A DNA stretch of 64,000 nt from Paenibacillus sanguinis 2301083 = DSM 16941 (GTDB lineage Bacteria > Bacillota > Bacilli > Paenibacillales > Paenibacillaceae). The translations under genes and the position numbers were made by a program. Numbering within the stretch: position 1 is the first letter of the stretch; every line of letters begins with the position of its first letter. Positions 48,156 through 57,751 of this stretch are shown one piece after another. The stretch lies in NCBI RefSeq assembly GCF_000374825.1, contig NZ_KB895390.1, forward strand, positions 1 through 64,000. The letters are read 5' to 3'. A model generated the notes under the pieces. It was given only the letters and a program-made list of their open reading frames with translations. It was not told the DNA's origin and ran no database searches.

Positions 48156-51100
48156 ATGTCCGACCATGTTTTGTCCGGTGAACTTGTATTGGCTGCCAAC
48201 CAACACACTCGTGAAGAAGTGTATTGGATCGAAAAATTATCGGGGGAAGTCGCAGCTGCGGCTTTCCCAACCGACCATAACGCTTTCCAGAACGGAGATC
48301 AAACTAGATGTCTGCGTTTTGAGTTGACCGGATCGCTGTACGAAAAGGTCTCTGTGCTTTCCAAAGGGTCTGATCACACTTTGCATATCATTTTGGCCGC
48401 AGCTTTGAATTTGTTGCTAGCGAAGTACACCGGCGAGCGGGACCTTGTTGTCGGTACTCCAATTTACCGTCCTGAGACGGACGGTCAGTTCCTGAACACG
48501 GCCTTGCCACTTCGAACACGAATCGATACGGGGAATTCGTTCCGCGATCTGCTCCTGCAGGTGCGCTCAACGATGCTCGAAGCCGTCGAGCATCAGGAAT
48601 ATCCGATGGAAGTCCTGCTCACAAAATTGAATTGCCCGCATTTGTATGAGGTCTCACTGGTGATGGAAAACATCCAATTGCCACAACATCTTGATCGTTT
48701 GCCGGCAGTGCTGAATTTCGTGTTTATACATCGTAACGGTGTTGTAGAGGCGACGGTGGAGTACAATAACAGCCGCTATCAAGAGGAAAGTATCGAGCGT
48801 ATCATTAGCCACTTCATCACGTTGCTGGAAAAAGTGCTTGGCGATATGAACGCAGACCTCGCCACTATTTCGTTGTTAAGTCAAGCGGAAGAGGAGGCTC
48901 TGGTAGTTGCTTACAACGCGAAAACAACCGAGTATCCTGCAGACAAGACTGTTGCTCAACTCTTTGAGCAACAAGTGGAAAATAATTATGAAAATCTAGC
49001 AGTAGTGGCGGGTGATGTCTCGCTGACCTACCGAGAATTGAATGCCAATGCCAACCGTCTTGCTCGCGTGTTGCAAAGTCGCGGTGTCAGTGCGGACTCG
49101 CTTGTCGCACTGATCGTTGAGAACTCTGCAGATACCATTGTGGGCATGCTGGCTGTATTAAAAGCAGGCGGTGCTTATGTGCCTATTGATCCAGACAACC
49201 CAATTGAACGAAAAAAATTCTTGCTCGAAGATAGCCAAGCGGTCGTTATCTTAACACAACAGCATTTGCTGACAACTCAAGCAGAACTGTTTGAAGGTGT
49301 CGAATCGGAGCGTGTGTTGCTGATTGATGACCTCGATGTGTATGCGGAGCAAGACGAGACCAACCTTGCACCTGTCGCAGGACCATCGAACCTTGCGTAC
49401 GTTATTTATACTTCGGGCACCACAGGTAAACCAAAAGGGGTGTTGATCGAGAATAAGGGAGCAGTCAACTACGTAATGTTTGCTGCGAAACATTACGTTC
49501 AAGGGGAAAAGGTTGATTTTCCACTGTTCACATCCATCGCCTTTGATCTCACTGTTACTTCCATCTTCACTCCGCTCCTGACCGGCAATGCTGTTATTGT
49601 CTACCAAGATGAACACAAAGAACGACTCTTGGAGCGAGTCTTGGAAGATAATCGTGTAGGTGTTGTGAAAGCAACACCTTCTCATTTGAAGTTAATTAAG
49701 CACCGTGATTGGTCGAACTCCTCCGTAAAGAGACTGGTTGTGGGCGGAGAAGACCTCAAAGCTGACCTCGCCCGCGAAGTGATCGTGGCTTTTGGCGGGA
49801 ACATTAAAATCTATAACGAGTACGGTCCTACCGAGACGGTCGTCGGTTGTATGATTCACCGCTTTGACGAGTCATCGGATACACGTGATTCCGTGCCGAT
49901 CGGTGTTCCTGCTGACAACACGGACATTTTTCTGCTCGATGCGGATCGAAATCCCGTGCCAGTGGGTGTAGTTGGCGAGATATTCATCGGTGGTGATGGC
50001 GTGGCGCGTGGCTACCGCAACCGTCCTGAATTGACGGCAGAACGGTTTGTTACTCTACCTCAAGGACGCGTCTACAGGTCGGGCGATCTCGCCAGGTTCT
50101 TGCCGTCTGGGCAACTAGAATATTTGGGCCGAGCAGACAACCAAGTTAAAATTAACGGTTACCGTATTGAACTCGGTGAAATTGAGACTCAGCTTCTACA
50201 TCTGCATGAAAGGTACATACCTAAAGACTCAGTTTTTCACGATATTACGCAATACGCACAACCGGAAGGGGTGACCTATTGCACACGTTGCGTGTTGCCC
50301 TCTAACTATCCAAAGATTACGTTTGACGACCATGGTGTCTGCTCCGCTTGCCGAGACTATGAAACGTATCAACCACATACGGAAAAGTATTTCAAGACGA
50401 TGGACGACTTCCGCGAACTCGTCGATGCAAATAAAGGTACCGATTATGATGTTCTGTTGCTCTTCTCGGGTGGCAAGGATTCCACCTATGTCCTATACCG
50501 CTTGGTGAACATGGGATATAAGGTGCTCACGTTTACCTTCGACAACGGTTTTATTTCCGAAGGTGCCTTTACCAACATCAAAAACATCACGAAGCGACTC
50601 GGTGTCGATCACCGCGTCCTAACGGCGGGCCAGATGAAATCAGTCTTCGTGAAGTCGCTGAAGACGTTTAGCAACGTTTGTAACGGCTGTTGGAATGCGA
50701 TCAACGGACTTGGGGCTCAACTTGCTGAAGAAACCGGATGCAAAGTTATCATCTCCGGCTTATCGCGTGGTCAAATTTTTGACATGCGTCTATGGGGACT
50801 ATTCCAACTCGGCATCTTTGACGAGCAGGAGATCGAAGAGAAACTGCTGTTGTTTCGCAAGGGCTTCCATACCCGGGACAACATCTTCTCTAAGACACTC
50901 AATGTGGAATTAGATGGAAATTTTGTGGAATCGTTGTACTTCGTGGACTTCTTTCGTTATGACAATACACCGACTCACCAGATTCGTGAGTATCTGTATG
51001 AACAAGGTTGGGTGCCGCCGAAGGACACAGGATTTTGCTCGTCCAACTGTCGTATCAATGATATCGGCATATATGTCCATCTGATGAATGAGGGTTATCA

Positions 51101-51812
51101 CAACTACGCAGCCCCATCGTCTTGGGATATCCGATTTGGCATCATTACCCGAGAAGAAGGTTTGCAGGAAATCACTTACAAAGGTGAAGCCAACCATGTT
51201 GAGCGTGTACTAAAGGATATCGGCTACTTCCAAGCACCGAAGATCGAAGACGTCGTTGTGGTGCCAATCCGTGAAGGCAGTGGGCAGGAAAAACTCTGTG
51301 CTTACATTGTCGCTAAAGATGAACTCGAAGCGGATTGGCTTCGCGTGACGTTAGCATTAGAGTTGCCATCGTATATGGTGCCAACCTACTTTGTGCAACT
51401 GCCCAGCCTACCACTGACAGCCAATGGTAAAGTAGACATCAAAGCACTACCAATCCCAGTCGTGACAGGTACAGCAAAGGTCGAGTATGTCACACCTTCC
51501 AACGATGTAGAAGTCGAAATCCGGAAGATCTGGGCCACCGTACTTAGCATAGATGAGGAGAAAATCGGAGTAAACGATCGCTTTTTCGACTTGGGTGGCG
51601 ATTCATACAACATGGTTCAAGTGAACATCCGAGTCAATGAGATGTTCTCCAAAGCAATTCCTGTCCTAACGATGTACAATTACCCGACGATTCATTCGCT
51701 TGCGGAGTATCTACGTTTGGAAGAAGGGATTAAGGTACGGGAACTGTCGGATGAACAGTTGGATATGTTGGACGTTTCATTAAGTTTGTTTGGGGAGGTA
51801 CACCATGACTAA
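48156..51812 (+). CDS. NRPS2: half C - A(Asn) interrupted by PP-loop amidotransferase-like domain - T
   Basis: About 1218 aa. The first ~245 residues match only the C-terminal half of a condensation domain (LNLLLAKYTGERDLVVGTPI) and lack the HHxxxDG half. The A domain has YTSGTTGKPKG near 418 and FDLTVTSIF near 463. Pocket code DLTKVGEVGK is nearly the known Asn code DLTKLGEVGK. Between core motifs a8 (NGYRIELGEIE, ~667) and a9 (LPSYMVP, ~1070), ~320 foreign residues are inserted. The insert has CTRC (C709, C712), CSAC and the ATP pyrophosphatase P-loop SGGKDS (771-776), as in N-acetyl sugar amidotransferases. The a10 Lys (NGKVDIKALP) and T domain (GGDS, Ser1150) follow. AAGGAGG precedes the ATG by eight bases. 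Confidence 0.92.
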   Translation: MSDHVLSGELVLAANQHTREEVYWIEKLSGEVAAAAFPTDHNAFQNGDQTRCLRFELTGSLYEKVSVLSKGSDHTLHIILAAALNLLLAKYTGERDLVVGTPIYRPETDGQFLNTALPLRTRIDTGNSFRDLLLQVRSTMLEAVEHQEYPMEVLLTKLNCPHLYEVSLVMENIQLPQHLDRLPAVLNFVFIHRNGVVEATVEYNNSRYQEESIERIISHFITLLEKVLGDMNADLATISLLSQAEEEALVVAYNAKTTEYPADKTVAQLFEQQVENNYENLAVVAGDVSLTYRELNANANRLARVLQSRGVSADSLVALIVENSADTIVGMLAVLKAGGAYVPIDPDNPIERKKFLLEDSQAVVILTQQHLLTTQAELFEGVESERVLLIDDLDVYAEQDETNLAPVAGPSNLAYVIYTSGTTGKPKGVLIENKGAVNYVMFAAKHYVQGEKVDFPLFTSIAFDLTVTSIFTPLLTGNAVIVYQDEHKERLLERVLEDNRVGVVKATPSHLKLIKHRDWSNSSVKRLVVGGEDLKADLAREVIVAFGGNIKIYNEYGPTETVVGCMIHRFDESSDTRDSVPIGVPADNTDIFLLDADRNPVPVGVVGEIFIGGDGVARGYRNRPELTAERFVTLPQGRVYRSGDLARFLPSGQLEYLGRADNQVKINGYRIELGEIETQLLHLHERYIPKDSVFHDITQYAQPEGVTYCTRCVLPSNYPKITFDDHGVCSACRDYETYQPHTEKYFKTMDDFRELVDANKGTDYDVLLLFSGGKDSTYVLYRLVNMGYKVLTFTFDNGFISEGAFTNIKNITKRLGVDHRVLTAGQMKSVFVKSLKTFSNVCNGCWNAINGLGAQLAEETGCKVIISGLSRGQIFDMRLWGLFQLGIFDEQEIEEKLLLFRKGFHTRDNIFSKTLNVELDGNFVESLYFVDFFRYDNTPTHQIREYLYEQGWVPPKDTGFCSSNCRINDIGIYVHLMNEGYHNYAAPSSWDIRFGIITREEGLQEITYKGEANHVERVLKDIGYFQAPKIEDVVVVPIREGSGQEKLCAYIVAKDELEADWLRVTLALELPSYMVPTYFVQLPSLPLTANGKVDIKALPIPVVTGTAKVEYVTPSNDVEVEIRKIWATVLSIDEEKIGVNDRFFDLGGDSYNMVQVNIRVNEMFSKAIPVLTMYNYPTIHSLAEYLRLEEGIKVRELSDEQLDMLDVSLSLFGEVHHD
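50220..51185 (+). other. PP-loop ATPase / amidotransferase-like domain inserted in the A domain
   Basis: The insert begins shortly before CTRCVLPSNYPKITFDDHGV, the typical opening of N-acetyl sugar amidotransferases (WbpG-type). It goes on with CSAC, SGGKDS, FTFDNGF, CNGC and FCSSNC. Such enzymes adenylate an amide or acid and attack it with ammonia. Two pairs of Cys could hold zinc. It lies between a8 and a9, the place where methyltransferases and oxidases are known to interrupt A domains. Confidence 0.85.
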
Positions 51813-54800
51813 GAAGGTTGAACCCGCTCGTACTGGTCTTGAGATCGCCGTTATCGGTATGGCTTGCCGTTTTCCGGGTGCTTCTGACTTGGCAGGGTTT
51901 TGGAACAACTTAAAAAACGGAGTTGAATCGATCACATTTTTCTCTGAAGAAGAATTGCTCGCGGCGGGCGTAGACGAGTCGTTGGTCAAACACCCCGATT
52001 ACGTCCCCGCCAAGGGAGTTCTCGAACGCGCGGATTGGTTCGACAACCAATTTTTCGAATACTCACCACGCGAGGCTGCCCTTTTGGATCCACAGATTCG
52101 CATTTTTCATGAAGTCGCTTGGGAAGCGATTGAACATGCTGGATATAACCCAGACTTGGAGGGAGCGATCGGCCTCTACTCGGGAGCTTCCCCGAATGTC
52201 TTTTGGCAAATAACGGCATCAATGAACGGCATGGAGTCAAGCACCGAGCAGTTTGCGGTTGGACAGTTGGCCAACCGCGACTATCTGAATACGCGGGTCT
52301 CCTACAAACTCAATTTGCAGGGGCCTAGTGTTTCTGTGAATACGGCTTGTTCGACATCGCTTGCGGCCATTCACATGGCATCCCGGGCGCTGCTTACAGG
52401 GGAATGCCGTATCGCTTTGGCTGGTGGGGTTTCCATTAGCACGCCGCAGAAGGATGGATATCTATACACGGAAGGCATGATTTTGTCTCCAGATGGACAT
52501 TGCCGCCCGTTTGATGCAGCGGCTCAAGGGTCGGTCCCTGGTGAGGGGGTAGGCGTTGTCATGCTGAAGCCATTGAAGGCTGCTTTGGCTGATGGAGATA
52601 CGATCTATGCGGTTATCAAAGGGTCGGCTTCAAACAATGACGGTGTTCGCAAGGTTGGGTATACGGCCCCAAGTATTGAGGGACAGGCAGAAGTCATCCG
52701 TGCTTCGCACCGGATTGCTCGCGTTGAACCTGAAACGATCTCCTACATTGAAGCACATGGTACGGGGACTGTGATGGGTGATCCGATCGAATTGGAGGCG
52801 TTAAAAGTTGCATTTGGGACGAAAGCACGACCTGGTATTAAAATTGGTTCGGTTAAATCGAACATCGGGCATCTAGATGCGGCTGCAGGGGTGGCAGGTT
52901 TTATTAAAACGGTCCTATCATTGCAACATGGTTATCTGCCGCCGAGCCTACATTTTGAAAAACAGAATCCACGTACAGACCTGGCGAAAGGTACGTTTGT
53001 TGTAAACGCTCGGTTGAACGAGTGGAAAGAGGAGAGTGAACCGCTTCGGGCTGGGGTCAGTTCGTTTGGTATCGGCGGGACGAACGTGCATGTAATCTTA
53101 GAACAAGCACCACAAGTCGAGAGCGCCCCTTCTCAACGTTCTCAGCAGATCCTGATACTGTCCGCGATGACACCTAGGGCGTTGGAGAAGCAAACGGAGA
53201 ACCTACTGAACTTTTTCAAACACAACTCGCAGGTATCACTTGCGGATATCGCCTACACGCTGAAAGTTGGGCGTCGGGAGATGAAGCATCGTCGTAGCTT
53301 GGTTGTATCGTCTGTAGAAGAAGCCGTGCGCGAGTTGGAATCGCTGGTCAATCCAAGTAAACAAAGCGCCCGTGCTCATTTGGCAGTTTCTCAAGATCGG
53401 CGTCCCTTGTACTTCTTGTTCCCAGGTCAAGGATCTCAGTACATACAAATGGGACGCGAACTTTACGAACAGGAACCTATTTTCCGAGATCATCTAAATG
53501 AGTGTTTAGATAAGTTACAAGTGCTGACGGGTGAAACCTTCGCCTGCATTCTCTATCCAGTGAAAGAGGAGACGGAAGTTTCAAAAAGCCTGCTTAGCCA
53601 GACGCAGTATGCACAACCGTTGATTTTTGCCTTCGAATACAGCCTCGCCAAGTTGCTAATGTACTGGGGATTGCAGCCATCGGCGATGATAGGATATAGC
53701 TTAGGGGAATATGCGGCAGCTTGTCTCGCAGGCGTCTTTTCCCTGGACGACGCGCTCAAACTGATCATTACGCGTGGGAAACTGATGCAATCTGTGCCAT
53801 CGGGTTCGATGTTAAGCGTGCCAATGAGGGAGCAGGAACTGCAACCGTTGTTGACCCCGGATGTGTCTCTGGCGGTGGACAACGGAAATTCGTGTATTGT
53901 TGCAGGTTCTATACAGGCAATCGAGGCATTCGAAACGAAAATGAGAGACCGTCGCTTGCTGTGCATGCGGGTCAATTCCCCACTAGCTGGACATTCTCTA
54001 TTGATGGATGGCATTTTGGGAGAATTCGAAAAAGTCGTGCGTAGCGTGACTTTCCACAAACCGCAATTACCTTATATCTCGGACATCAGCAGCGGGTGGA
54101 TCACGGTTGAAGAAGCGACGTCGGTTGAGTATTGGGTACGTCATATTCGCGACACGGTACGGTTTGCCGATGGTGTAGAGGAATTGTTGAAACAGCCAAA
54201 CGCGCTGTTTATCGAGGTAGGTCCAGGTCGAGATCTATCCGTGTTGACTCGTCGTTTCCTCAAGCCAGATTCAACGCAACAAGTTTTCGATCTTATACGG
54301 ATTCCAGCGCGAGAGGTGTCGGATCACTTCTACTTTTTGTACAAAGTTGCGGGTCTCTGGGCGCATGGCGTCAAATTAAATTGGAAGGCGTTCTACAATG
54401 GCGAAAGACGGATTCGGATCGCACTTCCAACCTACCCATTTGAACAACGACATTTTCCAGCAAACGTTCCTCACCCAACCCAAGTACTGCAAGCCACACG
54501 CATGGGTCTGAACGGAGAGGATGCAACGGCAGTGGAGACAGGCAAAAAGCCAGTCCGCTATCATATCCCATCTTGGAAACGCTCCCTACAGGGTGCAGTT
54601 GATATAACGCCGGCTACATGGTGGTTCTTTGAAGATGATTTGGGATTCGGGGATCGCCTAATCACAGCTTTGAGAGCGGAAGGTCATCATGTCGTACGTA
54701 TTCGATCTGGAGTAACGTTTCAACGTGAATCCAATACGTTCACCCTCAACCCAGAGCAAAGTGTTCAGTATGAGCAGTTGGTGGCGGACTTGAAAGCAGA

Positions 54801-57720
54801 CGGTCTGCTTCCGAATCGTATTGTACACCTCTGGAACTATGATCGACCGGATGAAATCGAACCGAGTGTCAGGCGAATGGAAAGTCTGCTGGCCCGTGGT
54901 TTTTACAGTTTGCTCTACTTGACACAAGCGCTTGGCAAGTATCGCGTGGAAACGCCAATCACTCTGTCGGTAATCAGCAGCTTCATGCAAGACGTGCAAG
55001 GCGGTGATCTCTGCGATCCGGAAAAGGCAACTTTGCTGGGTCCAGTCAAGGTAATTCCACTTGAATACTCGAATATAAACTGTATATCCATCGATCTCCG
55101 TGTCCCAGAAACCCAAGAACAGGAAGCGAAGCAAATTCATCAAATTCTCGACGAAGTGAGGTCTGAAGGTACGGACCAAATCGTCGCCTATCGCGGGGGG
55201 TACCGTCTGGTACAGACTTTTGAAGAGGTACACGTGGGAAAAGGCTCAACTTCTTTACCACCTGTACGAGAAAATGGTGTCTACCTAATTACCGGCGGAT
55301 TGGGTGACATGGGTTTAGCTTTTGCGGAGGTACTGGCGAGCGCTGCTCCCGTTAAGCTCATCTTGATCGGGCGTTCAGCTCCAAGTGTTGAAAAACAAGA
55401 ATCCCTGCGACAATTGGAGTCGAAGGGGAGTGAGGTGCTCGTTCTGCAAGCCGATTTAACGGATAAAGCACAACTACAAACGGCGATCGAACAAGTACGA
55501 GCCCGTTTCACGACCCTGCATGGTGTTATTCATGCAGCCGGTCTTGCCGATGGTGCGATGATCCAGCGAAGGACCGTTGAAAATACCGAAAACATTCTCG
55601 CTCCGAAAATTCGTGGGACCTTGTTGCTGAATGAAGTGTTGAGTGGAATGGAACCGGACTTTTTCCTGCTGTGCTCCTCGATGGCTTCTGTCCAAGGTGG
55701 GTTCGGACAAGTAGCCTATACTGGTGCCAACGCTTTCCTCGACGCATTTGCACATTATAAGACTGCTCGTGAGAATGGCGTGACACTCTCCGTAAACTGG
55801 GATCGTTGGCGTAGTATCGGGATTGCACGAAACGTTGAAGAGTTGCATCGCCGATTAACAGGTGAAGTACTCGAGGGAGGCATTACCCGTGTAGAAGGTC
55901 AGAAGGCGTTCGCTAAGTTGCTTGAAACCACGGTCGCTCAGATTGCTGTAGCCATTGAAAGACCACAGCTTCAAGTGCCCAAGGGAGAACTCTCGGACGA
56001 TATCTTGCAAGCAGGTGTGACAATTGCAGCAGATATTCACGCCCGCCCAGACTTGAGCACAGAGTACGTGGCACCTGCTGATGAAGTCGAGCAACGATTG
56101 TCTTGTCTTTGGCAGCAATTCTTCGGCTTGGATCGTATCGGAAGACTGGATGATTTTCTAGAACTTGGCGGTGATTCGCTTAAAGCAATCATTGTAATCT
56201 CAAAAATCCAAAAAGAGTTTGGTGTGCGACTACCGATTGCAGGCTTTTTTGAATCCTCATCTCTGGCTGGGGTCTCAGAGCGCATTAAGGAATCGATAGA
56301 ATATCAACAGGTGGGTCATACGAATGAAACGACCAAGGAGTCTGTGTGTGCGGGCAACGAGCTCGACACATCGCTGATCACATTTGAGGAAAGTACGATA
56401 GAACGTTTGGTTAGCGGAGATACCAACATTCGAGGGATTTATCCTTTGACTCCGATGCAACAAGTGATTTTGACGCATAATCTGTTCTCAGCAGGTACCG
56501 GTTTGGACACGGGCATGTTCGCTTGCCGAGTAGTTGGAGAACTACACATCGACCAGTTCCGTGAGGCATGGCAATGGGCAATGAACCGTCATTCCATTTT
56601 GCGTACCACGTTCCGTTGGCGTCGTCTTGAATACCCTGTTCAATTGGTATATGAAAATGCGGAACTACCGTGGACAGAATATGATTGGACGGAGCTAACT
56701 AGAGAAGAACAAACCTCGGCTTATAAGGAGTTTGTAGACTCCGAATGTAAGAGAGGATTTAAAGTGAGTAATTTCCCGTTAATGCGAATTCATATGATCA
56801 AGGTTGACAGTGCTTATCACTTCGTATGGAGTTTCCAAAACTCACTTATTGACGGGTGGGCTATTTCTTTAGTCTTTAAAGAAGTGCTTAGCTATTACCA
56901 ATCAAAGGTAAGGGCTGATAGTAGGGAGGGAAATATCTCCTTGCCTCCTGCACCACCTTTCTCCTCATATATCCGTTGGCTTCATGAGCAAGATTCGGAG
57001 CTCGCGAGCGACTACTGGAAAAGATGTTTCAGTGGATACACACCGACTCTCAAGGAACTTGGTACGGCAGAGCAGCAGACACAGCAAACCGTCTCTCCGG
57101 CAAAGCGTGAACTCCTGCTCACAGAAGAGGAGACTAACCAACTGAACATTCGAGCGAAAGAACTTGGTCTGACCCTTAGCACGATTGCCATCGGAGCTTG
57201 GGCGCTCTGCCAAGCCGAGCAATCCGACACTGACGATGTGCTAGTCAGTCTGATTACTTCAGGACGTACGGCGAATCTCGAAGGACTCGACGTGATGGTT
57301 GGATTATTCACGAATTCCTTGCCTGTTCGTATCCAAGTCAGAGGCGAAAGGGACCTGAATCAGCAGTTCAAGTGCCTACAGGACCAACTGGTAGAAATGA
57401 TGAAATACGAGCATGTAAGTCCACATCAGATTGCCAAATGGACAGGTGTACCTTACAACGTGCTACAACAAGCGGTCTATGAACGAACGCTTGTATATCT
57501 AAACTACCCCGTGGACATCTCGCAGGAGTTATCGGGTGGAGATCTCACCTTTTCTGACCTGCTGTCCATAGGTCAATTGAACGTACCATTAAGAATGTAT
57601 GCTCAGCCAGGTGAGCGTTTTATTTTGACGCTTACTTACGATAAAGCAAGATACGAAGTGCAACAAATTCAAATCTTGCTTGAACGGATGCGACACTTCC
57701 TAGTCAACTCGATCGTCTAA
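51805..57720 (+). CDS. PKS3: KS-AT-KR-ACP-C (C lacks HH motif)
   Basis: About 1971 aa. KS has Cys182 (NTACSTS), HGTGT and NIGH. AT has GYSLGE (Ser632) and LAGH ending at His730, the same unusual pair as PKS2, so it should use the same non-malonyl unit. KR (TGGLGDMG; SSMASVQGG...YTGANAF) and ACP (LGGDS, Ser1458) follow. The C-terminal condensation domain has QNSLIDG at 1678-1684 where HHxxxDG is normal; both His are replaced, including the catalytic one. The domain is otherwise full length and keeps the Asp-Gly. ATG at 51805 has GGGGAGGT upstream and overlaps the NRPS2 stop by eight bases. It is followed by 31 bp and the exporter genes. Confidence 0.93.
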   Translation: MTKKVEPARTGLEIAVIGMACRFPGASDLAGFWNNLKNGVESITFFSEEELLAAGVDESLVKHPDYVPAKGVLERADWFDNQFFEYSPREAALLDPQIRIFHEVAWEAIEHAGYNPDLEGAIGLYSGASPNVFWQITASMNGMESSTEQFAVGQLANRDYLNTRVSYKLNLQGPSVSVNTACSTSLAAIHMASRALLTGECRIALAGGVSISTPQKDGYLYTEGMILSPDGHCRPFDAAAQGSVPGEGVGVVMLKPLKAALADGDTIYAVIKGSASNNDGVRKVGYTAPSIEGQAEVIRASHRIARVEPETISYIEAHGTGTVMGDPIELEALKVAFGTKARPGIKIGSVKSNIGHLDAAAGVAGFIKTVLSLQHGYLPPSLHFEKQNPRTDLAKGTFVVNARLNEWKEESEPLRAGVSSFGIGGTNVHVILEQAPQVESAPSQRSQQILILSAMTPRALEKQTENLLNFFKHNSQVSLADIAYTLKVGRREMKHRRSLVVSSVEEAVRELESLVNPSKQSARAHLAVSQDRRPLYFLFPGQGSQYIQMGRELYEQEPIFRDHLNECLDKLQVLTGETFACILYPVKEETEVSKSLLSQTQYAQPLIFAFEYSLAKLLMYWGLQPSAMIGYSLGEYAAACLAGVFSLDDALKLIITRGKLMQSVPSGSMLSVPMREQELQPLLTPDVSLAVDNGNSCIVAGSIQAIEAFETKMRDRRLLCMRVNSPLAGHSLLMDGILGEFEKVVRSVTFHKPQLPYISDISSGWITVEEATSVEYWVRHIRDTVRFADGVEELLKQPNALFIEVGPGRDLSVLTRRFLKPDSTQQVFDLIRIPAREVSDHFYFLYKVAGLWAHGVKLNWKAFYNGERRIRIALPTYPFEQRHFPANVPHPTQVLQATRMGLNGEDATAVETGKKPVRYHIPSWKRSLQGAVDITPATWWFFEDDLGFGDRLITALRAEGHHVVRIRSGVTFQRESNTFTLNPEQSVQYEQLVADLKADGLLPNRIVHLWNYDRPDEIEPSVRRMESLLARGFYSLLYLTQALGKYRVETPITLSVISSFMQDVQGGDLCDPEKATLLGPVKVIPLEYSNINCISIDLRVPETQEQEAKQIHQILDEVRSEGTDQIVAYRGGYRLVQTFEEVHVGKGSTSLPPVRENGVYLITGGLGDMGLAFAEVLASAAPVKLILIGRSAPSVEKQESLRQLESKGSEVLVLQADLTDKAQLQTAIEQVRARFTTLHGVIHAAGLADGAMIQRRTVENTENILAPKIRGTLLLNEVLSGMEPDFFLLCSSMASVQGGFGQVAYTGANAFLDAFAHYKTARENGVTLSVNWDRWRSIGIARNVEELHRRLTGEVLEGGITRVEGQKAFAKLLETTVAQIAVAIERPQLQVPKGELSDDILQAGVTIAADIHARPDLSTEYVAPADEVEQRLSCLWQQFFGLDRIGRLDDFLELGGDSLKAIIVISKIQKEFGVRLPIAGFFESSSLAGVSERIKESIEYQQVGHTNETTKESVCAGNELDTSLITFEESTIERLVSGDTNIRGIYPLTPMQQVILTHNLFSAGTGLDTGMFACRVVGELHIDQFREAWQWAMNRHSILRTTFRWRRLEYPVQLVYENAELPWTEYDWTELTREEQTSAYKEFVDSECKRGFKVSNFPLMRIHMIKVDSAYHFVWSFQNSLIDGWAISLVFKEVLSYYQSKVRADSREGNISLPPAPPFSSYIRWLHEQDSELASDYWKRCFSGYTPTLKELGTAEQQTQQTVSPAKRELLLTEEETNQLNIRAKELGLTLSTIAIGAWALCQAEQSDTDDVLVSLITSGRTANLEGLDVMVGLFTNSLPVRIQVRGERDLNQQFKCLQDQLVEMMKYEHVSPHQIAKWTGVPYNVLQQAVYERTLVYLNYPVDISQELSGGDLTFSDLLSIGQLNVPLRMYAQPGERFILTLTYDKARYEVQQIQILLERMRHFLVNSIV

Positions 57721-57751
57721 CACCTATTTTGAAAGGAGTCGATCCGAATTC

